NCBI GenBank assembly: GCA_026874595.1
Contig: CM049316.1
Location: forward strand, 53,451,676 to 53,515,675
Direction: 5' to 3'
From: Sipunculus nudus
Taxonomy: Eukaryota; Annelida; Sipuncula; Golfingiida; Sipunculidae
DNA length: 64,000 nucleotides
The notes under the pieces were generated by a model. The model was not told where the DNA came from, made no database searches, and worked only from the letters and a program-made list of their open reading frames with translations. Below are positions 22,889-34,830 of this stretch, in pieces. The number at the start of each line of letters is the position of its first letter. The first letter of the stretch is position 1. A program made the translations under genes and the position numbers.

Positions 22889-23600
22889 AGCTCAGCTGAC
22901 TATAAGTCATCTGAGCTATAGTCGTGGTCCTTTATCCGTCATCCGTCCGGCCATTAACAGGGCACGTACTAAAACCATTGGACCTACGAATCCAAAATTC
23001 TGCAAACCATTAGATGTCCCAAAAATCTCCTACCATACCGAAAATTGGGTCATTAGGACTTCGTTCCTTTGAGATATTAAGGAAAAACCTCCGTTTTCCA
23101 AAAAAAACCATTGTTACACTTCAAGGCTGCCTAATATCAAACCACTGATCTGTTTTTGATCATATTTAGTATTCATATTTTTCCAGACATTTTCTGTGCA
23201 TATACCAAAAATTAGGTCAGTATTGGGTATTATTTTGAAGTTATGGGCCCAAATATAATGCAATTTTTAAAAAAATCAGGAAATATATTTGCTCACTTAA
23301 CATGAGAATTGCTGAAGCTGGAGACTTTTTTTCAGGAATATAACTTAATTTAATCAAGATTCAATTGTTTACCAAAAATTAGATCTGAATTTTGCAAATT
23401 TTTCAAGTTATTAGCATGAATAAAAAATCAATACCTTAAATTTATTCCAACTTTGGCAATGGCACGTTTTTTTCCCTGTAAGCACTGCTGATTTAATTTT
23501 CACAGCATATATACATAAGGATTTAATCTTTTAAAATCTGAAATTTCAAAGGAATTGTTTGAAAAGATTAGCTTTTATTCAGGTTTTCATACACCATGTC
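22889..23600 (+). repeat. R1-family dispersed repeat, 5' part
   Basis: An intact R1 5' end (AGCTCAGCTGACTATAAGTC, then CATCTGAGCTATAG) after a T-run, followed by GTCATCCGTCCGGCC. It aligns with 1618-2270. No R1 3' terminus (CCATGGGTCACTTG) follows, so the 3' part is lost. A short region at 23640-23760 (CAGCTTGCCTTGG next to a C22 run) resembles the LTR-type element at 8780-8830. Confidence 0.8.
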
Positions 23601-23722
23601 AAGTGTTGTTTACATCTGGCCCACCTAGTAATACATCCTTCACTTGCATTATGTAACTCACCCCAGGCAGCTTGCCTTGGCTCAGCTTGGCCACTACTAG
23701 CAGGCTTCCCCTGCCATGCACT

Positions 23723-23744
23723 CCCCCCCCCCCCCCCCCCCCCC
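23723..23744. repeat. C22 homopolymer
   Basis: The longest homopolymer in the window. It is flanked by CATGCACT and AGCTGG. Confidence 0.95.
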
Positions 23745-24717
23745 AGCTGGTGCATTAACTAGATGAATGTTATAATTTTCTGTATTTTATTTTATTCTTG
23801 GCTATGCTACATTTTAGATATTGTACCACCAGGGTTACAATGATTAAAGTTCACATTTAATTGTGTCTACAAAGTGATGTATTGCTGTGAAAGTGTGGAT
23901 GTTCATCAGATAAGTAATGCTTTACTTCAGAAGAGTAAAACTTCACCAGGTGTGAAATTGACTATTAATTCCAGTAATTAATTATAGCTGAGATTGTAAT
24001 TAGCATAATAATATTGTTTGTCCCTCATTCAACCAACAGTGTGTATACTTTATTTGAAAAGATGTTCTTATTGTATCAAATTTACTGAATCTTTTATTTT
24101 ATTTCGGTGAATAAAATTAAGCATGTACTGAAAACTCCAGTGTGCAAAACTTTTTAATAAGGATTCAAGGAATAATCTTGTAGATGCCATGTTGTGGCAT
24201 TATTTTCTTTTAAATTCAGTTTAAACATTTTATTTTAAAATAATAAAATATATGTGTATGCACAATATGACCAATTATGAGCTACAATCTGAATATATAA
24301 TGATTGCAACTTAGAATTCTATATTTTAACTTATATTTTCAGTTTTTTTATTACAAATTTATAACACTTGTAAATAAAAAAAATGAATCAGATAAAAACT
24401 ATTAATAGAAAAAATGGATATGCTAAAAAATAGGCTTATATATAAACTTAAATGCATTATTCCCTTGAAAGTGAAATAAAGGTATTTGTCCATTCTGTCC
24501 ACTTGCCTGTCCATCTGTAAATTTTTTCATATGCATCACAGTATCTCAAAACTTTTACTGTTTTTCTTCATGACAGTATTGTTAGAGTATTAGTTTGCAA
24601 TCATATATTTAGAACTTTACTATAACCAAGTAGGAGGGCCCCTTTCCTCTTAGCTTCTCATATGCTTATATAAATGAAAAACATTACAATAGAATATTTT
24701 TCTATTATTATTCTTAT
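23745..24717. other. AT-rich spacer, no gene seen
   Basis: Very AT-rich, with many A and T runs and no recognised features. Confidence 0.5.
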
Positions 24718-27700
24718 TAAAGTTGACAGAAATATGGCTGTGATATATATAGATAACATTGACTGAGTTATGACTGTGATAAAGACAGAGAAAGTTGACA
24801 GAGATATGACTGTGATAGAGATAGAGAACATTGGCTGAGTTATGATTGTGATAGAGATAGAGAAATTTGACAGAGATATGACTGTGATAGAGATAGAGAA
24901 AGTTGACAGAGATATGACTGTGATAGAGATAGAGAAAGTTGACAGACATATGACTATTATAGAGATAGAGAACATTGAGAGAGAAATGACTATGATAGAG
25001 ATAGAGAACATTGGCTGAGTTATGACTTTGATAGAAATAGAGAATGTTGACAGAGTTATGACTGTGATAGAGATAGAGAAAGTTGACAGAGATATGACTG
25101 TGATAGAGATAGAGAAATTTGACAGACAAATGACTATTATAGAGATAGAGACAGTTGACAGAGATATGACTATGAAAGAGATAGAGAATGTTGACAGATA
25201 TTTGACCATGATAAAGATAGATAAAGTTGACAGAGATATGACTATAATAGAGATAGAGAATGTTGACTGAGTCATGACTATGGAAGAGATAGAGAACATT
25301 GGCTGAGTTATAGCTGTGATAGAGATAGAGAAAGTTGACAGAAATATGGCTGTGATATAGATAGAGAACATTGACTGAGTTATGACTGTGATAGAGACAG
25401 AGAAAGTTGACAGACATATGACTATTATAGAGATAGAGAAAGTTGACAGAGATATGACTGTGATAGAGATAGAGAAAGTTGACAGAGATATGACTGTGAT
25501 AGAGATAGAGAACATTGGCTGAGTTATGACTGTGATAGAGATAGAGAAAGTTGACAGAGGTATGACTGTGATAGAGATAAAGAAAGTTGACAGAGATATG
25601 ACTGTGATAGAGATAGAGAAAGTTGACAGAGATATGACTGTGATAGAGATAGAGAAAGTTGACAGACATATGACTATTATAGAGATAGAGAAAGTTGACA
25701 GAGATATGACTATAATAGAAATAGAGAATGTTGACTGAGTCATGACTATGAAAGAGATAGAGAACATTGGCTGAGTTATGGCTGTGATAGAGTTAGAGAA
25801 AGTTGACAGAAATATGGCTGTGATTTAGATAGAGAAAGTTGACAGAGATATGACTATGATGGTGATGGAGAACATTGGCTGAGTTATGACTGTGATAGAT
25901 TTAGAGAAAGTTGACAGAGATATGACTGTGATAGAGATAGAGAAAGTTGACAGACATGTGACTATGATAGAGATAGAGAAAGTTGACAGATATATGACTA
26001 TGATAAAGATGGAGAAAGTTGACAGAGATATGACTATAATAGAGATAGAGAATGTTGACAGAGATATGACTGTGATAGAGATAGAGAAAGTTGACAGATA
26101 TATGACTATGATAGAATTAAAGGTGACAGATATGTGACTATGATAGAGATAGAGAATGTTGACAGAGATATGACTGTGATAGAGATAGAGAATGTTGACA
26201 GACATGTGACTATGATAGAGATAGATAAAGTTGACAGATATATGACTATGATAAAGATGGAGAAAATTGACAGACATGTGACTATGATAGAGATAGAGAA
26301 AGTTGACAGATATATGACTATGATAAGGATAGAGAAAGTTGACAGAGATATGACTGTGATAGAGGTAGAGAAAATTGACAGATATGCGACTATGATAGAG
26401 ATAGAGAAAGTTTACAGAGATATGACTGTGATAGAGATAGAGAAAGTTGACAGATATATGACTGTGATAGAGATAGAGAAAGTTGACAGATATGTGACTA
26501 TGATAGAGATAGTGAATGTTGACAGAGATATGACTGTGATAGAGATAGAGAAAAATGACATAAATATGACTGTGATAGAGATAGAGAACATTGAGAGAGA
26601 TATGACTGTGAAAGAGACAGAGAAAGTTGACAGAGATATGACTGTGATAGAGATAGAGAAAGTTGACAGATATATGACTGTGATAGAGATAGAGAAAGTT
26701 GACAGATATGTGACTATGATAGAGATAGTGAATGTTGACAGAGATATGACTGTGATAGAGATAGAGAAAAATGACATAAATATGACTGTGATAGAGATAG
26801 AGAACATTGAGAGAGATATGACTGTGAAAGAGACAGAGAAAGTTGACAGAGATATGACTGTGATAGAGATAGAGAAAGTTGACAGATATATGATTATGAT
26901 AAGGATAGAGAAAGTTGACAGAGATATGACTGTGATAGAGGTAGAGAAAATTGACAGATATGCGACTATGATAGAGATAGAGAAAGTTTACAGAGATATG
27001 ACTGTGATAGAGATAGAGAATGTTGACAGACATATGACTATTATAGAGATAGAGAAAGTTGACAGAGATATGACTGTGATAGAGATAAAGAAAGTTGACA
27101 GAGATATGACTGTGATAGAGATAGAGAAAGTTGACAGAGATATGACTGTGATAGAGATAGAGAAAGTTGACAGAGATGACTATAATAGAGATAGAGAATG
27201 TTGACTGAGTTATGACTATGAAAGAGATAGAGAATGTTGACAGAGATATGACTGTGATAGAGACAGAGAAAGTTGACAGAAATATGGCTGTGATAGAGAT
27301 AGAGAAAGTTGACAGAGGTATGACTGTGATAGAGATAAAGAAAGTTGACAGAGATATGACTGTGATAGAGATAGAGAAAGTTGACAGAGATATGACTGTG
27401 ATAGAGATAGAGAAAGTTGACAGACATATGACTATTATAGAGATAGAGAAAGTTGACAGAGATATGACTATAATAGAAATAGAGAATGTTGACTGAGTCA
27501 TGACTATGAAAGAGATAGAGAACATTAGCTGAGTTATGGCTGTGATAGAGTTAGAGAAAGTTGACAGAAATATGGCTGTGATATAGATAGAGAACATTGA
27601 CTGAGTAATGACTGTAATAGAGACAGAGAAAGTTGACAGAGATATGACTATGATGGTGATGGAGAACATTGGCTGAGTTATGACTGTGATAGATTTAGAG

Positions 27701-29710
27701 AATGTTGACAGAGATATGACTGTGATAGAGATAGAGAAAGTTGACAGATATGTGACTATGATAGAGATAGAGAAAGTTGACAGATATATGACTATGATAA
27801 AGATGGAGAAAGTTGACAGAGATATGACTATAATAGAGATAGAGAATGTTGACTGAGTCATGACTATGAAAGAGATAGAGCAAGTTGACAGACATATGAC
27901 TATTATAGAGATAGAGAAAGTTGACAGAGATATGATTGTGATAGAGATAGAGAAAGTTGACAGATATATGACTATGATAGAGATAGAGAAAGTTGACAGA
28001 TATGTGACTATGATAGAGATAGAGAATGTTGACAGAGATATGACTGTGATAGAGATAGAGAAAGTTGACATAAATATGACTGTGATAGAGATAGAGAACA
28101 TTGAGAGAGATATGACTGTGAAAGAGACAGAGAAAGTTGACAGAGATATGACTGTGATAGAGATAGAGAAAGTTGACAGATATATGACTATGATAAGGAT
28201 AGAGAAAGTTGACAGAGATATGACTGTGATAGAGGTAGAGAAAATTGACAGATATGCGACTGTGATAGAGATAGAGAAAGTTTACAGAGATATGACTGTT
28301 ATAGAGATAGAGAATGTTGACTGAGTTATGACTATGAAAGAGATAGAGAACGTTGACAGAGATATGACTGTGATAGAGATAGAGAACATTGGCTGAGTTA
28401 TGACTGTGATAGAGATAGAGAAAGTTGACAAAGATATGACTGTGATAGAGATAGAGAAAGTTGACAGATATGTGACTATGATAGAGATAGAGAAAGTTGA
28501 CAGAGATGACTATAATAGAGATAGAGAATGTTGACTGAGTTATGACTATGAAAGAGATAGAGAATGTTGACAGAGATATGACTGTGATAGAGACAGAGAA
28601 AGTTGACAGAAATATGGCTGTGATAGAGATAGAGAAAGTTGACTGAGTTATGACTGTGATAGAGACAGAGAAAGTTGACAGAGATATGACTATGATGGTG
28701 ATAGAGAACATTGGCTGAGTTATGACTGTGATAGAGATAGAGAATGTTGAGAGAGATATGACTATGATAGAGATAGAGAACATTGGCTGAGTTATGACTG
28801 TGATAGAGATAGAGAATGTTGAGAGAGATATGACTATGATAGAGATAGAGAACATTGGCTGAGTTATGACTATGATAGAGATAGAGAAAGTTGACAGAGA
28901 TATGACTGTGATAGAGATAGAGAAAGTTGACTGAGTTATGACTGTGATAGAGATAGAGAAAGTTTACAGAGATATGACTATGATGGTGATAGAGAACATT
29001 GGCTGAGTTATGACTGTGATAGAGATAGAGAATGTTGAGAGAGATATAACTATGATAAAGATAGAGAAAGTCGACAGAGATATGACTATGATAGAGATAG
29101 AGAATGTTGACAGATATATGACTATGATAGAGGTAGAGAAAGTTGACAGATATGTGACTATGATAGAGATAGAGAAAGTTGACAGAGATATGACTGTGAT
29201 AGAGATAGAGAATGTTGACTGAGTTATGACTGTGATAAAGATAGAGAAAGTTGACATAAATATGACTGTGATAGAGATAGAGAAAGTTGACATAAATATG
29301 GCTGTGATAGAGATAGAGAAAATTGACTGAGTTATGACTGTGAAAGAGAACATTGACAGAGATATGACTATAATAGAGATAGAGAATGTTGACTGAGTTA
29401 TAACTATGAAAGAGATAGAGAATGTTGACAGAGATATGACTGTGATAGAGATAGAGAAAGTTGACATAAATATGACTGTGATATAGACAGAGAAAGTTGA
29501 CAGAGATATGACTGTGATAGAGATAGAGAAAAGAGATAGAGAAAGTTGACAGAGATATAGACTTTGATAGAGATAGAGAAAGTTGACAGAGATATGACTT
29601 TAATAGAGATAGAGAATGTTGACTGAGTTTTGACTATGAATGAGATAGAGAACGTTGACAGAGATATGACTGTGAAAGAGAAAGAGAATTGATAGAGATA
29701 CGACTACATC
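24718..29710. repeat. 36 bp minisatellite array, ~138 units
   Basis: About 5 kb of head-to-tail units containing GTTGACAGAGATATGACTG and GATAGAGATAGAGAA. The main period is 36 bp, with a sister unit type containing ATTGGCTGAGTTATGAC. Because 36 is 12 codons and the unit lacks stops in some frames on each strand, long frames run through it on both strands: on minus 12-residue repeats such as SVNFLYLYHSHI or TFSISITVISLS (758 codons at 25825-28101), on plus MTVIEIEKVDRD. A unit that has lost two bases (near 27170) switches the minus-strand frame from one peptide to the other. I read this as a satellite, not a protein. The plus strand is strongly purine-rich. The array stops about 18 bp before a 3' splice site. 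Confidence 0.95.
26455..26886. repeat. 216 bp higher-order duplication within the array
   Basis: Six consecutive 36 bp units at 26455-26670 recur at 26671-26886, including the same private variants (GAAAAATGACATAAATATGAC, GTGAAAGAGACAGAG). The spacing is exactly 216 bp. This marks a recent block duplication. Confidence 0.85.
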
Positions 29711-29728
29711 TCTCTCCTCTATTTTCAG
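29709..29728 (+). other. Candidate 3' splice site
   Basis: A pyrimidine tract (TCTCTCTCCTCTATTTTCAG) ends in AG at 29727-29728, immediately before a frame with protein-like composition. It starts where the 36 bp array ends. Confidence 0.65.
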
Positions 29729-29900
29729 TACCTGCAGTGGGGCCAGCAGATCATTGAAGAGTAGGGAACAAAGGGACAAGCATCACTCAGTAAAGGCCAA
29801 ATCAGCGATTGAAGCAACAAGAGTTGTGAATAAATGGGCAGATCCAAGTGTCATTGCAGTAGACGAGCAGCGGAGGGAGGACATTGAGTCCACATATCTG
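29729..29900 (+). CDS. Candidate internal coding exon, product unrecognised
   Basis: A 172 bp exon is bounded by the strong acceptor at 29709-29728 and a donor GTCAGT at 29901. One base completes a codon from the previous exon (phase 2), then 57 codons follow, and the exon ends in phase 0. The peptide begins TCSGASRSLKSREQRDKHHS, is Lys/Arg-rich in its first half, contains the stretch RVVNKWADPSV, and ends acidic with EQRREDIESTYL. It is hydrophilic, with no membrane segment or signal. Base composition is near 50% GC, unlike the AT-rich surroundings. If the intron were retained, a stop would come three codons after the donor. An alternative reading from the first exon base gives a short terminal exon ending GQQIIEE then TAG. 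I recognise no family. The opposite-strand frame is a shadow. No other exon of the gene was found, so the flanking introns are probably long. Confidence 0.55.
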
Positions 29901-30489
29901 GTCAGTAATTAGATCTGTAGTCAGCCTAGCGTGAACAAGACCGCTCCTCAGGATGTTGGTGTGATTAATGAGCTGTGCTCTTCCTGTCTGAATCTGGCTT
30001 TTTAAATCCCCCACATCCAAGCAGCCTAAAAATGCAGGCTGCAACAAAGGAGAAGTGATATAAAATCTTTCCTCACAAACCCAGTCTCCTTGAAATGCTA
30101 TTTATATTCTCAACAGGTGATGGGTGAGGGCGACAGCAGTATAAATTGATTAATGAGTGAAAAGCAATGGCACCAACGCAAGCATTACATGGCAACCTGG
30201 TGACCAACCTTGCCAATCACTTATGATAATGTTTAAAAACATCCTTCTCAGATACTGGCCAATGTTAAATATCCATATTATTTTATGTGAATCACTTAAA
30301 AGTGGGAATCACTTAAAGTATTAATTCTTTGATGAAACTTGTAGGCCATAATATGTCGGTGAATCTTGAAAAACTGCATATAACTTTTGTCTACTCCATA
30401 TTTATTTTATAAAAAAAATTGCCTTGCAGTTCTTTTTGGATTTGTCGGTATTATTATGTTCCCCCCCCCCCCCCTTCAGAGGAGACATG
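29901..30489. other. Probable intron sequence, C14 run
   Basis: Follows the candidate exon. A run of 14 C lies at 30461-30474, just before the ~147 bp tandem repeat. Nothing else was recognised. Confidence 0.4.
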
Positions 30490-31190
30490 TTGTTTTCAGT
30501 GCCATCATCTGTCATCATCTATTGTTGTTGTCGTCATCTGTAGGAAATCTTGTGAACGTGATCATTTTTGAAGAGCTGCATATTTTCCTCCAAAATTTTA
30601 AACACAAATTGTTCATTGAAAAATCTCGGACAATTTTGAAACCTGTTGAACTTTACCTTCATCTTCAAGGTCTAATCTGCCTAAATTTGAAATTATTATA
30701 AACCTCATAACTTTTGAAGTATTTATCATTTTGTCCTCAAATTTGGTACACCAATTGTCCCTACCACGTTCTCAGAAGAGTTAAAAAACCAGGGACTGTG
30801 ACTAGGATCTTCAGGGTCAAATCAGCCAAATTATAGTTAATGTATTCTGAACACGATAACTTTTGAAAGGCTGCATATTTTCCTCTAAAATTTTAAACAC
30901 TTATTTTTCCCACTAAAATCTTGGAAGGGTTAAATAAAAGGTGTCCTTGACCTTCATGTTCAAGGCCAAATCTGCCAAAATGTAAAATTATTGTGCACTA
31001 CATAACTTTTGAAGTTTTCACATTATGTCCTCAAATTTGGAATACCACTTTTTCCTACCAAGTTATCAGATGAGTTCGAAACCTTGTGACCTTGACCTTC
31101 ATATTTAAGGTCAAATCTGCTGAAATCTTGAATTATTGTTTGAGGTAGTGCATATTTCACCCCTAATGTTTTAGGATCGTCCATAGGGGT
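30490..31190 (+). repeat. ~147 bp degenerate tandem repeat, four units
   Basis: ATAACTTTTGAA-type motifs occur at 30561, 30707, 30856 and 31002, spaced 146-149 bp. Each unit also has GTCCTCAAATTTGG or a variant and TCAAGG(C/T)CAAATCTGCC. Related degraded units are found at 46455-46620 and 50860-51370. Confidence 0.8.
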
Positions 31191-31379
31191 GAGACATTTA
31201 TCTGTTTTTGGGCTGCAAAAACAAAGCCATTCTAGTTTATTCTAACTTTTATTATGGAAAAATGCAATACTTAACTTTACAGGTTTTGCACCTCAATGAT
31301 GTGTGACAGGCTTTACTCTGGTTTTCATAAAATGGAAAGTGGCAGTTGACTGGCTTAAGTTTAAATCCAGGGAACCTAA

Positions 31380-32240
31380 ACTTGACACGCAATAATCCAG
31401 TGCAACTCAAATGGGGATTGATGTTAAAGAGGTTTTCAGTCCAATGAAACTGAAATGTAGATTGATGCATGACACTTTCATCCAGTGAACCTAAAATGGA
31501 CATAGTTGCATGACAGGCATTTAACCCAAGGAACCTTTAATAGAGATTGATGCTTGAAAGGTAATCATCTCAAAGTACCTTAAATAGAGATTTATGCTTG
31601 ACAGACGTTTAACCCAGTGTACCTTGAATAGAGATTGATGCTTGACAGGCATTCAACCCAGTGTACCTTAAATGTAGTAATGTAGATGTAGAAATGTAGA
31701 TTGATGCATGACAGTGAACCTAAAATGGACATTTTTGCATGACAGACATTTAACCCAATGAACCTTAAATAGAGATTGATGCTTGACATGCAATCAACCC
31801 AGTTTACCTAAAATATAGATTTATGCTTGACAGGCATTTAACCAGTGTACCTATAGAGATTGATGCTTGACAGGCATTTAACCAGTGTACCTATAGAGAT
31901 TGATGCTTGACAGGCATTTAACCAGTGTACCTATAGAGATTGATGCTTGACAGGCATTCAACCCAGTGTACCTTGAATAGAGATTGATGCTTGACAGGCA
32001 TTCAACCCAGTGTACCTTGAATAGAGATTGATGCTTGACAGGCATTCAACCCAGTGTACCTTAAATGTAGTGATTGATGCTTGACAGGCATTCAGCCCAG
32101 TGTACCTTAAATAAAGATTGATGCTTGGCATGCATTTAACCCAGTGTACCTTAAATAGAGATTGATGGTTGACATGCATTCATCACAGCGTACCTTAAAA
32201 AGAGTTTGATGCTTGACAGGCATTCAACCCAGTTTTAAAA
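31380..32240 (+). repeat. 40-44 bp minisatellite, ~19 units
   Basis: Units contain GATTGATGCTTGACAGGCAT and AACCCAGTGTACCTT. Most are 44 bp; three consecutive near-identical 40 bp units (31840-31960) lack four bases. Units decay to the left of 31590. Minus-strand frames here read SINLYSRYTGLNACQA-like peptides and are not genes. Confidence 0.9.
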
Positions 32241-32279
32241 AAAATCTTATGAATGCATCAGCTTAAAAAAAAAGCATTT

Positions 32280-33516
32280 TAGCCAAAGTCTTTCAGTATG
32301 TGTAAACAGATTTACCAACAGGCCAAGAATGTGTCTGTATTCATAAATAGCTTGGCAGACTTTCAAATATTTAAGATTTGGCAACAGGCAAAAGGTCAGG
32401 CTGGGTCTATTTATAGCTTTGGCAGACTGTCAACTGCAACAGGTCAAGAGTTCACTAAGTGCAGCCAGGTATAGGTCAAGAGTTGGCTGATTGCATTAGC
32501 TGCATTCTATTTATAGCTTTGGCAGACTGCCCACTGCATCAGATTTTGCACAGATCTATTTTTCTTTTGGCAGACTGCCAACTATATCAGTTATGCAACA
32601 GGTCAAGAATTCACTCAGTGCAGCCAGGTACAGGTCAAAAGTTCAATCATTCTAGCCAGGTGCAGATCAAGAGTTCACTCAGTGCAGTAGCGGCTTTCTA
32701 TTTATTGCTTTGGCAGACTGCCAACTGCATCAGATTTAGCCACACATTTCAGCCTGGATCTATGTATAGCTTTTACAGACTGCCAACTGTGTCAGATTAT
32801 GCAACAGGTCAGAGTTCATTCAGTGCAACCAGGTACAGGTCAAAAGTTCACTCAATCTAGCCAGGTGCAGGTCAAGAGTTCACTCACTGCAGTAGCTTGG
32901 ACCAGCAATTTGTCACAGTTCATTCGGGACACTTGCCTTTCTCACCTAAGCCTGGTCAGCCCGGTGCATCAAACTCAAGGGAAATTTGATGTATTGGCCT
33001 GATATTTTGACCTGTCTATGCATCATTGATGGCTTTCATGTTCACAAGACAGGTGTCGCCACCTACATTGACTTTTGCACAGTGTATGTGCCTGCTTATT
33101 TCTACAGAAAATTTGATATATCAGCCTGAAATAGGGCATATTTATACATATTGGTTAGCTTTATTGTGTACAAGACTGGTGGCGCCACCTACAATAATTT
33201 TTGCACTGTGTATGTCTCTGCTTGTTTCTCAGGAGGGGTTTGACATATCAGTCTGAAATTGGGCATATGGATATATCTCTGATGGCTTTGCTGTATACAA
33301 GACTGGTGGTTCCAGCTACAATCATTTTTGTGTTGTATGCATCCATGCTAGAATTTCAGCAGTGATGTTTGTGTACTTGTTTTTTGTTCAAAACGTTTAG
33401 TACTTGCATTGTTCATATTCTTTACACATGTACTTGAAAAGTAATGGTCCAGCAATGGAGCATTATATCTGGTGTATATCAGATTGCACAGGTTCGCATT
33501 AGGCCTGTAGGCCTTG
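32280..33516 (+). mobile_element. R3-family element, 3' portion
   Basis: From 32450 on, this matches 56650-57523. Shared parts are a degenerate tandem region (CAGGTCAAGAGTTCACTCAG, TTTGGCAGACTGCCAACTG), then three ~125 bp units each with ACAAGACTGGTGGCGCCACC or a variant. The end CACAGGTTCGC - hairpin AGGCC-TGTA-GGCCT - CTTG is the same in both copies. Similarity stops just after the TT that follows CTTG, which fixes the 3' end at 33516. The 5' end (GCGAACCTGTG) was not found here. No protein is encoded. Confidence 0.8.
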
Positions 33517-33989
33517 TTATCCAGGTTCAAGGGATTATCATTAGCCAGTAATCATCAGATTTCAGAATAAGTGCCTTTAACACCATCACCCCTCTTACAT
33601 CAATGTTTCATCTTCACCATCCACCGACAGACATCAATATTTTGTTTGTGCCATCAACCTACCTTGAAACTTCAGTCTCGCCCAGAATATTTGCTAAAAA
33701 AAAGTACCACAAAAAATGAACAACAAATTGTGATTGGATATTCCACCAAATCTGATAAAATAATTTTGATAACAAATCTAGTTGAGTGTTGCTTCACGGG
33801 GTAAAAATATGAGATGGCAGGATTAGATTTTGGCCCATATCAGGTTATTGCCCTTGTGATTTCTATTGCTTGATTTTATCACAAGATTAACTTTATAGAA
33901 ACACACATTTAACTTGATAGGGGCTTCATTGTGGAGAGTTCTTTATGCTCTAGCAGTAATTAAAATGATGAGTGCTACATGAATCTTGT
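33517..33989. other. Unique DNA, no gene seen
   Basis: Non-repetitive. The short frame at 33571-33804 is unsupported. Confidence 0.4.
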
Positions 33990-34830
33990 GACTTATTTTG
34001 GTTATTTCCATGCACCCACTCAGGGACTTCAGTTTAATGCTCAGCCTGGCTCATGGCGGGTAGTTAATTGTTATGTCACTTCCTGTCTGTGTCAGACAGG
34101 TTACTGTATGAAGATTTAAAGTCAATTCCGGTTAATTAAAACAAAAAATTTTGCTTTGTAATGGACGACCCTTTGGCTTTCCCCTGGAACCAAATAAAGA
34201 TGAACTAGTGTGGAAATCAGAACAAAAAGCTGACCGTGTGATGTTTTTTATCCAAATAGTTCTCATGTATGACCCCAATTTCCATCGTCGCCAGCAGGTC
34301 ATTAATGTGCTTATGATGGAAAATGTCGTAGATTTTGTTCCAACTTTTGAGTTGGTAACTTACAGGCTTTTGTTTCCGACATTAATACCGACTAATAGCA
34401 TTGGATTATGATTTAGAATGTAGCCAGTTTATTTGGGCCTTATTTCTTCTGATTTATCCTCTCATTAGTTATTTCAGGACCGCTTTAGATACGGCTAAAA
34501 TCAATCTTTATTGAGCCCAGTGTGCAGGGGACTGCATGTACCTGTAATTAAAGCTTAATAATGCGTTAGTTGCCTACCTGCAGCATAGCCTGACTAAGAC
34601 TTCATTACGCGCAGCAGAAACGTGTCTCATTTTGAACTTTTATGGGAGCTTAGCAATTTTAGTATCTGTATATTACAATTATAAAGGGAAGCTTGACAGC
34701 TATTACTTTGAAATGCAATATGATGGAAATTTATTAGAGAAAAAACAGCACATTGCCCTTTTCTGCCGTCTACATTGTGCAGTACCTTTGTGCTTTTAAT
34801 GAAGATGAAAGGTTGATGATTGCCTAACTT
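33990..34830. promoter_or_regulatory. Candidate conserved non-coding element or enhancer
   Basis: About 840 bp of non-repetitive, compositionally balanced sequence between repeat-rich regions. It has numerous TAAT-core sites (GGTTAATTAAAAC, CTGTAATTAAAGCTTAATAATG, GTCATTAATGTG, CTTCATTACGCGC) and a GTCTGTGTCAGACAGG inverted motif. A frame at 34151-34411 reads 86 codons of ordinary composition, but it has no ATG near its start and no acceptor. I prefer a regulatory reading, although coding is not excluded. Confidence 0.3.

Noticed and set aside
25825-28101. 758-codon open frame on the minus strand, and others of 339-386 codons nearby
   Set aside because: They only read the 36 bp tandem array. 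Frames are open on both strands with different 12-residue repeats, and small indels switch peptides without selection being evident.
24718-29710. CRISPR-like array of short repeats
   Set aside because: The units are contiguous with no unique spacers, and the genome context is eukaryotic.
29729-29764. Terminal exon in the first frame ending GQQIIEE and stop
   Set aside because: The second frame is open for 57 codons to a good donor, which explains the region better. The short frame is kept only as an alternative.
29802-30047. 81-codon minus frame overlapping the candidate exon
   Set aside because: Looks like a shadow of the plus-strand exon. It extends into presumed intron without splice signals.
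34151-34411. 86-codon plus-strand frame of ordinary composition
   Set aside because: No ATG near its start and no splice acceptor upstream. It lies in a block that looks regulatory. Not excluded, but not supported.
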